The notes under the pieces: generated by a model
Told to the model about the DNA's origin: nothing
Seen by the model: only the letters and a program-made list of their open reading frames with translations
Databases searched by the model: none
Source: Planctomycetaceae bacterium
GTDB taxonomy: Bacteria > Planctomycetota > Planctomycetia > Planctomycetales > Planctomycetaceae
Assembly (NCBI GenBank): GCA_947463775.1
Contig: CANHVD010000098.1
Location: 1-12,790, forward strand
DNA length: 12,790 nucleotides
Direction: 5' to 3'
Position numbers and translations under genes: made by a program
In this document: piece after piece, positions 1 through 6,516 of the stretch
Position numbering within the stretch: position 1 is the stretch's first letter
Layout: every line of letters starts with the position of its first letter

Positions 1-399
1 AGGAAGATGACGCTCATGGCCTTGGGCGGAAAATGAGTTGGCTTTGAGCCCAATTCTCCGTTGCGTGTTTTCTCTGCCTCGTTGCCTGCCAACTTTTGGT
101 TCATCAAAAAACTGGCGGCGACGGAGCCAAATCCGCAAGCCGCCGATTGGAGCAGTTCTCGTCGAGATCCGTTCAGGCGTCGAAAGCGTCCGCAGTGAGA
201 TCGTGTCATTTGTCCGGCTCCTTTTGAGGAGTTAGCTTTTGTGCTCGAGTTTTATTCCGAGGATTGTCCCCGGTTGGAGCTCCGAACTCAATCGTTGTTA
301 ATGCCCCGAATAGATTTTGGCACTTTCCCTGGATATTTCTGGAACGAAGGTTGTGGTGATCCAACGAACACAGATCAACAGCAGATTCATCCGCGCAAC
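1..399. other. Left-edge noncoding stretch, no supportable gene
   Basis: No convincing coding region is visible before the sigma-factor terminator. A 65-codon open frame at 38-235 on the plus strand has an Arg/Ser-rich composition with no recognisable domain, so it looks like chance. Two plus frames are open from base 1 and close at 36 and 47. Either could be the tail of a gene entering from the left, but they are too short to judge. A weak stem (CTCCT, 4-base loop, AGGAG) near 214-227 is followed by a short T-rich stretch and could end such a gene. This is an inference. Confidence 0.5.
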
Positions 400-430
400 A
401 AAAAACCCTCGTCGGGGTGAATGACGAGGG
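400..430 (-). terminator. Rho-independent terminator of the sigma-factor gene
   Basis: Read on the minus strand, an 8-bp perfect stem (CCCTCGTC at 406-413 with GACGAGGG at 423-430, 9-base loop) is followed directly by six T residues (400-405). It lies about 40 bases past the sigma-factor stop codon. This is a textbook intrinsic terminator layout and suggests the sigma gene ends its own transcript. Confidence 0.85.
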
Positions 431-469
431 CTTGAGAATAGAATTTGTATTGACGGCAGCTTTTAAGGG

Positions 470-1246
470 CTAGCCGAATTCTGGTCGGCGACGATCCAGT
501 TGTTCTTTCAGACGAGCGACGATGCTGGAGTGCATCTGACTGACGCGTGATTCTGAAAGTCCCAGTGTGTTGCCGATTTCTTTCATCGTCAGTTCTTCAT
601 AGTAATAAAGAATGATGATGAGGCGTTCGTTGCGATTCAGGCCCTTGGTGACCAGCTTCATCACATCCATTTTCTGGATGCCTTCAGTCGGATCTTCGCA
701 ACGGACATCTTCAACAACGTCCACTTCACGGACGTCTTTGTAGCTGTCGGTTTCGTACCATTTCTTTTCGAGGCTCACCAGATTGATCGCGCTGGCTTCT
801 GCTTTGAGGCGTTCGAATTCCTGAATCGAAAGACTCATCTGCTCCGCGATTTCCGCTTCGGTTGGTGGGCGCCCAACTCGAGCTTCGACCACTTTGCGGG
901 CTGCTTCAACCTTGCTCGCTTTGCTGCGAACCAGACGAGGAACCCAGTCCATGGTACGGAGTTCGTCGAGCATCGCTCCACGAATTCGCGGTACGCAATA
1001 GGTTTCGAACTTGACCCCGCGGTCCATGTCGAAAGCTTCAATTGCGTCCATCAGCCCGAAAACTCCGGCTGACATCAAATCGTTCAGGTCAACGCCTTCG
1101 GGTAGTTTGGCCCATACCCGTTCCGCGTTGTATCTGACCAGCGGCAGATACCGCTCCATGAGACGGTTCCGCAGTTCCTGATTCGTCTGGTCCTGCTTGT
1201 AGGTAACCCAGACTTCAGAAACATCTTCACTGACCTTGGTAGCCAT
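470..1246 (-). CDS. fliA: FliA/WhiG-family RNA polymerase sigma factor
   Basis: This is a 258-residue alternative sigma-70 factor of the FliA/SigD/WhiG group, close to the usual 240-260 residues. It directs core RNA polymerase to a dedicated promoter set, typically flagellar and motility genes. Region 2 spans about residues 30-104 and contains DLMSAGVFGLMDAIEAFD and the FETYCVPRIRGAMLDELR core and promoter-melting segment. Region 3 spans about 108-160. Region 4 spans about 199-250, with a helix-turn-helix around MKEIGNTLGLSESRVSQ. There is no region 1.1, as expected for this group. The ATG at 1246 has a strong GGAGG five bases upstream. The gene stands alone between its terminator and a long empty leader, with no flagellar neighbours in view. 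The symbol follows the family; the regulon here (motile swarmer stage or other) is inferred. Confidence 0.93.
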   Translation of the reverse strand: MATKVSEDVSEVWVTYKQDQTNQELRNRLMERYLPLVRYNAERVWAKLPEGVDLNDLMSAGVFGLMDAIEAFDMDRGVKFETYCVPRIRGAMLDELRTMDWVPRLVRSKASKVEAARKVVEARVGRPPTEAEIAEQMSLSIQEFERLKAEASAINLVSLEKKWYETDSYKDVREVDVVEDVRCEDPTEGIQKMDVMKLVTKGLNRNERLIIILYYYEELTMKEIGNTLGLSESRVSQMHSSIVARLKEQLDRRRPEFG

Positions 1247-1284
1247 TCAATCCTCCATGACGAACAGCAGGTGCATCTGCAGCA

Positions 1285-1308
1285 ATATTGACTCGTATCA
1301 GTCAATAT
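1285..1308. promoter_or_regulatory. Perfect 9-bp inverted repeat in the sigma-factor leader
   Basis: ATATTGACT (1285-1293) and its exact complement AGTCAATAT (1300-1308) flank a 6-base spacer. The element lies 39-62 bases upstream of the sigma start codon. It could be an operator for a dimeric repressor or activator, or a leader RNA hairpin. The AT-rich arms and the position favour a protein-binding site. One arm contains TTGACT, which resembles a -35 box on the minus strand, but I see no good -10 at normal spacing. The function is an inference. Confidence 0.45.
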
Positions 1309-1663
1309 CGACAGTCACAGCCCCGAAGATCACCCGATCCTGTGCAACAGTCAGATTCGATACACGAACAATGAATTGTTTGTTCCCCTACGGAGAATTC
1401 TTCAATGTTGTGTTTCGGCAAAGACTGCCGTTGTGTTCGAGTGAACCTCAGACTGCAGATGCAGCATCGTTCGGTTCTTCCATTTTGTTTGGACAACCAC
1501 TTTGTTCCGAATCGCGTCAGGCAGTTCCCATTCACTTCGGCAGCTTAAGCCGAATCCCGCTGAATGAAGAACCCACTGTCTGCCGAGTTGTTTTGTCGCA
1601 GAACAAAGCACACTTCCCGGGACAGTAGCTGCCATCCATGGCGGCCACTGCCGGGTTGCTCGA

Positions 1664-1710
1664 TGAAGCGAAACCGAATCTCCATGGTTCGAAGTTTCGG
1701 TCTCGCTTCA
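1664..1710 (-). repeat. Long imperfect inverted repeat (15-bp arms), possible RNA hairpin
   Basis: The arms 1664-1678 and 1696-1710 pair over 15 positions around a 17-base loop. The single non-Watson-Crick position is A against C on the plus strand but a G-U wobble in a minus-strand transcript, so the minus RNA would form an uninterrupted stem. No T run follows on either side, so a simple intrinsic terminator is unlikely. It lies about 320 bases beyond the lipoprotein stop and 420 bases upstream of the sigma gene. It could be a 3' UTR end structure, a processed small RNA or a protein-binding site. Confidence 0.4.
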
Positions 1711-2007
1711 CAGGGCGGGCGGGTTGATATCGCAGGCTATTCCGTGCTGTCCAGAGCGATGGAAGAAGGATTTCGAAGGTTTCGTATGAGTCTGCCTGCC
1801 TTCGGCATTTTCAACCGGACACACAATCATGAGTCGGCAGAAAGAATCACTCGGACCATTTCGTGATCGCCGAATGTGCCAGTGATATGCAGTTTCTGCA
1901 GAAGTGAAGCACTTGCGGCCTTCGATGGACCGGTGGCTTCTGTAAGCATGAATGGCTTATACGCGGACCGGTTGATGGTTCAATCGTTTACCGCCGAGCA
2001 GCAGTCG

Positions 2008-2032
2008 ACGTTTCATGCAAAAGCCGAAACGT
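2008..2032 (-). other. Hairpin at the lipoprotein stop codon
   Basis: ACGTTTC (2008-2014) pairs with GAAACGT (2026-2032) around an 11-base loop, touching the stop codon of the minus-strand lipoprotein gene. It has no T tail, so it is only a weak terminator candidate. Confidence 0.25.
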
Positions 2033-3333
2033 TACTGAGGCTTTGTTGCTTCCGGAGTGGCCAGCGGCTCAGGGATGGCTGGTTGTGCTTCCGAAGCGGC
2101 TGCCTGACGAGACATCCATTCCTTTCCGATCTCCGAGGCGGCAAATTCTGCGTATTCGGGGACTGATGTCAGGTCGTCGAAGGCCATGCCGAATTTTTCT
2201 CCTATTTCATCCAGCAACGCGGCGGTTGCCGCATGGTCTTTGGCCTTGAGCTGCATGGAGACCTCAACCCAATAGACATCAATCCGATCCGGAGCCGCAG
2301 TTCGGGCTTCCGCGATGGCTTTGCGAGCTTCGTCCATGCGGTTCAGAGTCAAGAGGCTGTCGACCTTGAGCGTATTCAGGTACGGATCCTGAATCATCTG
2401 CAATAATCGATCGACGGTTTTCAGCAGTTCTTCGTGTTTCCCCTGCATAATCAGGAGATCCATAGCGCGAAAGTCGCGAGAAGTATCATTGGGGAAGTAG
2501 CGTTCAAGATCCTGAATGACCTTCGAATACTCTGTGTCGCTGACGTTCTGAGCCACAATCAGCTTTGACAACAGAACGGTCTTGTCTTTTTGCATGGCTT
2601 CCGGAAGAGATGCGAACAACGCCATGGCTTCCTGATACTTTTCAGCTTTCGACAGGTTGTTGATCTCCTTCATCTTCTCAATATGATTCAGGTATTCAGA
2701 CTCCGCTCCGGACAACCGGGCCAGGATTCCGGCGTTTTCTGCGGCAACGGCCGGCAACACAAGACGTCGGATGCTCTGCGACAGCATCTCTCCGCTCAGG
2801 TGGACGTGGATGTCTGCGATCCGTGGTTGTTTATTGGCATCAACGCTGACAACCAGTTCGTGATAGTTGATGCCGGCTGATTCCGCGAGGACAAGGCGGA
2901 ACAGCGGACGCACTTCTTCTTCATGCTTGACCATTCGGACGAACGTGTAGTCGCCGCCATTCTGAACAGTGCCGATGATTTCATTCGAGAGGCTGGAGAG
3001 GCCACCGCCCTCTTTCATGCCCTGCATGAAACCATTGCGAAATCCCTGCTTCAGATCAAGCCCCGCCAGAATTCGGTCAACCATGCGGTTCTCGTCGATA
3101 ATCGCATTGAACGCATTGACGTCCTGGTGAGCAACAGCCTTCTCGACGGCCTTCACGAGTGCCTCTGCATCGGCTGGAGAGGCCGCGACAAATTGAGTGA
3201 CCTGATTTAGATCCTGAGTCGACATTTCTCCGTCAGGTGCTGTCGGAGTGTTGGAGCCTCCACAGCCGACAAGGGCGGTAGCCATAAACGACAGAGCCAG
3301 GCCCTTGATATTGTAAGCAGGATTGCAGTGCAT
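2032..3333 (-). CDS. Lipoprotein with TPR-like repeats, function unknown
   Basis: This is a 433-residue exported lipoprotein. The N-terminus has Lys10, a hydrophobic stretch (residues 11-23) and a lipobox LVGC with the lipidated cysteine at residue 24, followed by a Gly/Ser/Pro-rich linker. Residues about 50-205 form an alpha/beta region with features such as LFRLVLAESAGINYHELVV and IADIHVHLSGEMLSQ. It may be NTF2/SnoaL-like, but that is a guess. Residues about 225-400 are helical and repeat-like (EKYQEAMALFASLP, KHEELLKTVDRLL, RMDEARKAIAEARTAAP), consistent with degenerate tetratricopeptide repeats for protein binding. The tail is rich in Ala, Pro and Glu. The ATG has only a weak upstream ribosome site. 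A terminator-like hairpin separates it from the upstream cupin, so it is probably transcribed alone. I recognise no named family. Confidence 0.8.
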   Translation of the reverse strand: MHCNPAYNIKGLALSFMATALVGCGGSNTPTAPDGEMSTQDLNQVTQFVAASPADAEALVKAVEKAVAHQDVNAFNAIIDENRMVDRILAGLDLKQGFRNGFMQGMKEGGGLSSLSNEIIGTVQNGGDYTFVRMVKHEEEVRPLFRLVLAESAGINYHELVVSVDANKQPRIADIHVHLSGEMLSQSIRRLVLPAVAAENAGILARLSGAESEYLNHIEKMKEINNLSKAEKYQEAMALFASLPEAMQKDKTVLLSKLIVAQNVSDTEYSKVIQDLERYFPNDTSRDFRAMDLLIMQGKHEELLKTVDRLLQMIQDPYLNTLKVDSLLTLNRMDEARKAIAEARTAAPDRIDVYWVEVSMQLKAKDHAATAALLDEIGEKFGMAFDDLTSVPEYAEFAASEIGKEWMSRQAAASEAQPAIPEPLATPEATKPQ

Positions 3334-3429
3334 AGGTCAGTTTCCAGAATTCAGGCTGCTGTACTGAGTGAGGCTGAAAGAGGTCCGCGGAAGAAATAGT
3401 GTTCTTCAGGATGTGATGGGTTTCGGCAA

Positions 3430-3458
3430 GGAAAACAACCGTGCCGCAGAAGTGCGGC
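3430..3458 (-). terminator. Probable terminator after the cupin gene
   Basis: On the minus strand, a 6-bp GC-rich stem (GCCGCA and TGCGGC, 3443-3458) with a CTTC tetraloop begins immediately after the cupin stop codon. It is followed by a T-rich stretch (ACGGTTGTTTTCC). This fits a short intrinsic terminator and argues that the lipoprotein gene 125 bases downstream has its own promoter. Confidence 0.55.
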
Positions 3459-3833
3459 TCAGGAATTCGGTGAGTCTTCGCGGTGAACCGTGTCAGGAGA
3501 AAATGCCGGCAGACAGACAGCAATGTATTCTGCTCCGCCATCGGCCGGTGAGCTGTAACGCACCCACTCACCGCGCGTTACGATAATCGCCTGACCTGCA
3601 GCCACGTCGTATACGGTTTCTCGTGTTTCCACACGCAGTTGGCCTCGAAGCACCACGGTGTATTCGTCGAATTCCGGTGTCTGCCCGGGTTCGCTCCAGC
3701 CACACGGACTCACCATCCGAGCGATGCTGACGTCTTTTGTTCCGGAGTTTACTCGACCGATGTATTCTTCGATCGTCTTTGGCGGATGACCGGGAGCTTC
3801 GATGCGAGTCGGCGATGGAACCAGAATGGCCAT
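3459..3833 (-). CDS. Small cupin-domain protein
   Basis: This is a 124-residue single-domain cupin, a small beta-barrel that usually binds a sugar, acid or other small ligand and often a metal. The first cupin motif region is GWSEPGQTPEFDEYTVVLRG, with a glycine at each end and an acidic pair in the middle. The second is GQAIIVTRGEWVRYSSP. The His residues that normally hold the metal (HxH in motif 1, H in motif 2) are absent. The protein may therefore be metal-free or a binding and sensor protein, not a dioxygenase or isomerase. The ATG at 3833 is chosen because GAGGTG sits six bases upstream (3840-3845). A GTG at 3842 in the same frame lies inside that ribosome site and is unlikely. It stands between two hairpins, so it is probably its own transcript. 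The ligand is unknown. Confidence 0.82.
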   Translation of the reverse strand: MAILVPSPTRIEAPGHPPKTIEEYIGRVNSGTKDVSIARMVSPCGWSEPGQTPEFDEYTVVLRGQLRVETRETVYDVAAGQAIIVTRGEWVRYSSPADGGAEYIAVCLPAFSPDTVHREDSPNS

Positions 3834-3839
3834 GGAGTT

Positions 3840-3845
3840 CACCTC
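3840..3845 (-). promoter_or_regulatory. Shine-Dalgarno that sets the cupin start
   Basis: GAGGTG on the minus strand lies six bases before the ATG at 3833 and overlaps the alternative GTG at 3842, which it therefore argues against. Confidence 0.6.
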
Positions 3846-3890
3846 ATGGGAGTTGTGAAGCAGATCTGTGTAACGGATTCTTTAATCAAC

Positions 3891-3923
3891 AGGGCCGCGA
3901 CAAACTGATGTTGTCGCGGCCCT
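3891..3923 (-). terminator. Strong hairpin after the oxidoreductase gene
   Basis: A perfect 13-bp stem, AGGGCCGCGACAA (3891-3903) with its complement (3911-3923), has a 7-base loop. It lies about 52 bases downstream of the Gfo/Idh/MocA stop and 58 bases upstream of the cupin start. In the minus direction it is followed by GTTGATTAAAG, which is only moderately T-rich. It is probably a transcription terminator or RNA 3' end stabiliser separating the two minus-strand genes. A role in cupin regulation cannot be excluded. Confidence 0.65.
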
Positions 3924-3974
3924 TGTAGAAGTCGGTTTGAAGTCTGTTTGGTCCCGAATCACCAACCGAGCTTA

Positions 3975-5273
3975 TCAGGCCCAGTTTCGAGCTGGTCGTG
4001 ATCGCAGGCCGTTGGCTTCTTCGTCGCCAATAAACTCCTGCTTCACCGGATCGAATGTCAGCTTGCGTTTCAGGATCCAGGACAATGCGGCGGCATGGCA
4101 GGCGATATGAGAGTTCCTCATAACTTCTGCATTAGCCACGGTCGGCTTGCGAGTCTTGATAGAGTCAAAGAAGTTGCGGGCATGCGCTGTGACGTCCAGG
4201 CCCTTGACCTTGCCTGCGGACTCCTGCAATTCCTTGCGAAGTGCAGCAGAAGAGACTTCCGTCTCGCCGCTGTCACCCGTTTCAATTGAACCTTCATCAC
4301 CCACAAACTTAACTGGGCAGGTGCCGAGTTGTGTGTGCCAGTTTGGACTGCGATCGCCAAATGGAGTGGCGAGAAAATCCAGAAACAGAGTCACGCCGTT
4401 TTCATACTTGCAGGTAATCCCTGCATCCGACGGCTCATAGGAAATCGGAGCTGTCCCATCAGCCTGATTGGCCCACTGGCAGAGGTCGACTGTATGTGCG
4501 CCCCAGTCAAGAATTCGAGCACCGGAGTCAAAGTCGTAGTAGCCACGCCATTTGCCAACGACATACTGGCTGTTGTAAGGACGCCAGACGGCTGGGCCGA
4601 GCCACATGTTCCAATCGCAAACGCTCTTGGCCGGAGTTGGCTCGCCAGGCAGCCAGCTGATGTCCAAAGTTGGCACATAGACGGATGCATACATCGTCTG
4701 CAGTTTGCCAAGTTTTCCGGTCTGGGCGAGCTGCACAGCCTGCTGGAAGTTCGGCACGCTTCGGCGCTGAGTACCAGCCTGGAAAATTCGGCCGGTGGCC
4801 TTCATCGTGTCGGCCAGCTGCTGGCAAAGTTCAATCGTCAGACCGCACGGCTTTTCGCTGTAAACGTCTTTGCCGGCCTGAGCCGCCAACATGGAGGCCG
4901 TCGCATGCCAGCGATCGCCGGTGGCAATCAGGACAGCGTCGATATCTTTGCGATCGAGCAGTTCACGGAAGTCCCCGTAGAGCTTGCAGTCAGTGCTGTC
5001 GTAATGCTTGTCGACAAGTGCCTTTCCGGCATCACGACGGCTGGCCTGCACGTCGGCGATCGCAACGCACTGGACATCGGGAAGTCCCAGCATCGCTTGA
5101 AGGTCATAAGTACATCGTGGGCCGATACCGATGACGCCCAAAGTGATTTTTTCACTGGGCGCAACGGCTCCGTCTCGACCGAGCACATGGGCTGGCAGAA
5201 TCCACGGCGCGGAAAGCGCGGCGGCTGAACGTCCCAGGAATTGTCTGCGAGACTGAGAATTTCTATTGCTCAT
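3975..5273 (-). CDS. Tat-exported Gfo/Idh/MocA family oxidoreductase
   Basis: This 432-residue NAD(P)-dependent oxidoreductase belongs to the glucose-fructose oxidoreductase/inositol dehydrogenase family, probably acting on a sugar or sugar derivative in the periplasm. Residues 8-14 are the twin-arginine motif SRRQFLG, followed by a hydrophobic stretch and WILPAHVLGR, a signal layout very common in planctomycete members. The Rossmann dinucleotide loop is GVIGIGPRC (46-54), a variant of the usual GxGxxG. EKP at 140-142 is the family lysine motif. DWGAH (256-260) matches the C-terminal catalytic Asp/His motif. The length fits signal-bearing family members. The ribosome site before the ATG is weak. 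The substrate cannot be read from sequence, and planctomycetes carry many paralogues. A strong hairpin follows the gene. Confidence 0.93.
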   Translation of the reverse strand: MSNRNSQSRRQFLGRSAAALSAPWILPAHVLGRDGAVAPSEKITLGVIGIGPRCTYDLQAMLGLPDVQCVAIADVQASRRDAGKALVDKHYDSTDCKLYGDFRELLDRKDIDAVLIATGDRWHATASMLAAQAGKDVYSEKPCGLTIELCQQLADTMKATGRIFQAGTQRRSVPNFQQAVQLAQTGKLGKLQTMYASVYVPTLDISWLPGEPTPAKSVCDWNMWLGPAVWRPYNSQYVVGKWRGYYDFDSGARILDWGAHTVDLCQWANQADGTAPISYEPSDAGITCKYENGVTLFLDFLATPFGDRSPNWHTQLGTCPVKFVGDEGSIETGDSGETEVSSAALRKELQESAGKVKGLDVTAHARNFFDSIKTRKPTVANAEVMRNSHIACHAAALSWILKRKLTFDPVKQEFIGDEEANGLRSRPARNWA

Positions 5274-5684
5274 GGCTACACCAGATCTGTGGAGAAGAAG
5301 TCATTGATTCAGGAATTCGAATGAGGCGTTTACGTTCTACGCCGCGCCAAAAATTGTACCGACCGCGATCCGAGGAAAACACTCTGGCGGCTCGTCGTGA
5401 CAATAATGTCGGTCGAAAAAGTGTCCCCCAAATTCGAACTCCTGGACGATTTCAGATTCCTGTTTGGGCACGGCATTTAGTAGCCACTCCTCGATATGAG
5501 TGTTCTATAAGGATGGTCAAGTGGTGAAACCTCCGGAAATTCCGCCTCAAAAAACTGGCTCCCCGATTGGATTTCAATGCCGGAAATCCCAAGAATGCTT
5601 AACGAATCGTGAGCATTGCGACGTACGACACTGCGTTCGATTGATCGTTCCAGGTCTCTCCTATTCTTCAGGCCGCAAATTCTC
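5274..5684. other. Divergent intergenic region between oxidoreductase and ABC operon
   Basis: These 411 bases separate a minus-strand and a plus-strand gene start, so they should hold two outward promoters. I see a small inverted repeat GGCGT/ACGCC near 5326-5344 and a TATAAG at about 5508-5513 that could be a -10 for the ABC operon, but no good -35 at matching distance. The ABC reading frame is open from a TTG at 5616. I find no independent gene here. Confidence 0.4.
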
Positions 5685-6512
5685 ATGGCGATGTCAGACA
5701 GCGAAGGGCGAACAGACGCTGTCATTGACGTGCGAGATCTGGTCAAACGATTTCCTACTGCGGCTGGTGATGTCTTAGCGGTCAATGGCGTCACCATGCA
5801 GGTGAGTGCTGGCGAGGTCTACGGACTTCTCGGAGCAAACGGCGCAGGCAAGACAACAACGCTTCGTATGATGCTGGGATTGCTCAAGCCGACATCCGGG
5901 ACCGCTTGCATTGCTGGCTTTGATGTCGCGAAGTTTCCCGAAGACGTCAAACGCAACATGGCGCTGGTCTCAGCCAGTGCGGGGTTGTATCAGTGGCTAA
6001 CGCCGAGAGAGCTGATGCACTACTTTGCTGACTTGTACGATGTTCCTGCTGCTGCTGCTGCCGCTCGAGTGGAGCAACTGGCCGATCTGTTCGAGCTGCG
6101 AAAGTTCATGGATCGCCAATGTGCAGGGATGAGTACTGGTCAGCAGCAGCGAGTCAATCTGGCACGATCTCTGATGCATGATCCTCCGGTTGTGCTGATG
6201 GACGAACCGACCCGCGGACTTGATATCGTGGGAAGCAAACGCATCTTTGATTTTACGTCTCATCTGAAAGAGATTGGCAAAGCCGTCATCTTTTGTACTC
6301 ATCGATTAGATGAGGCGCAGCGCCTGTGCAATCGTTTTGGTCTGATGTTTCGTGGTCGACTGCAGCTTGAGGGAACACTTGATGAACTGCGGAGCGTGAC
6401 GGGGCGTGAATCTCTGACGGACATGTTTCTCGACCTGATGGCGCGCGAACAGCAGATCGACCGTGACTCATCATCGCTGCTGGCTCCTGAAACATCTGCC
6501 GGAAAGCTGTAG
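5685..6512 (+). CDS. NatA-like ABC transporter ATP-binding protein
   Basis: This is the ATPase subunit of an ABC-2-type exporter, 275 residues from the chosen start, cytoplasmic and acting with the permease encoded next. Walker A is GANGAGKT (50-57), the signature is MSTGQQQR (149-156), Walker B is VVLMDEP with the catalytic Glu at 174, and the H-loop His is at 206 (CTHRLDEA). The place of the Q-loop reads ALVSASAGLYQWLT, with no Gln at the usual position after the strand. The frame is open back to a TTG at 5616, but the added residues are not family-like. ATG 5685 or ATG 5691 is the likely start, both with weak ribosome sites. The stop lies four bases before the GTG of the permease, so the two are co-transcribed and probably coupled. 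The NatA/CcmA-type grouping is clear; the cargo is unknown. Confidence 0.93.
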   Translation: MAMSDSEGRTDAVIDVRDLVKRFPTAAGDVLAVNGVTMQVSAGEVYGLLGANGAGKTTTLRMMLGLLKPTSGTACIAGFDVAKFPEDVKRNMALVSASAGLYQWLTPRELMHYFADLYDVPAAAAAARVEQLADLFELRKFMDRQCAGMSTGQQQRVNLARSLMHDPPVVLMDEPTRGLDIVGSKRIFDFTSHLKEIGKAVIFCTHRLDEAQRLCNRFGLMFRGRLQLEGTLDELRSVTGRESLTDMFLDLMAREQQIDRDSSSLLAPETSAGKL

Positions 6513-6516
6513 TCGC

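Larger units (their letters stand above)
1247..2031. other. 785-base intergenic region without a convincing gene
   Basis: Open frames of 60-130 codons exist on both strands, but they lack family-like composition. They are rich in Cys, Arg and Ser, overlap one another on opposite strands and lack clear ribosome binding sites. The region should hold the sigma-factor promoter and the 3' end of the lipoprotein transcript. Visible structure includes the inverted repeat at 1285-1308, AACAAT/ATTGTT at 1367-1380, CGGCA/TGCCG at 1416-1430, TTCGGC/GCCGAA at 1536-1554 and a long hairpin at 1664-1710. The density of hairpins would fit a regulatory RNA or long leader, but nothing here proves one. Confidence 0.45.

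Noticed and set aside
38..235. 65-codon plus-strand frame at the left edge
   Set aside because: No motif, no ribosome site and Arg/Ser-rich composition; not supportable as a gene.
1302..1635. Two minus-strand open frames of 77 codons between the sigma gene and the lipoprotein
   Set aside because: Overlapping frames with incompatible compositions and no recognisable motif or good start.
1236..1866. Plus-strand open frames of 100-130 codons in the sigma-lipoprotein gap
   Set aside because: They overlap open frames on the other strand, are rich in Cys, Arg and Ser, lack ribosome sites and show no domain pattern; treated as chance.
4329..5228. Long plus-strand open frame opposite the Gfo/Idh/MocA gene (299 codons)
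   Set aside because: It is the antisense frame of a clear oxidoreductase; its protein shows no family pattern.
5616..5684. N-terminal extension of the ABC ATPase from TTG 5616
   Set aside because: Arg-rich, not family-like, non-ATG start; the ATGs at 5685 and 5691 fit the family alignment better.
6046..6066. Short GCT trinucleotide run in the ABC ATPase gene
   Set aside because: It encodes an alanine stretch in frame in a variable helical region; too short to call a functional repeat.
6463..6516. GTG 6463 as the permease start
   Set aside because: It would overlap the ATPase gene by 50 bases and add 18 residues unlike a permease N-terminus; GTG 6517 lies just after the ATPase stop.
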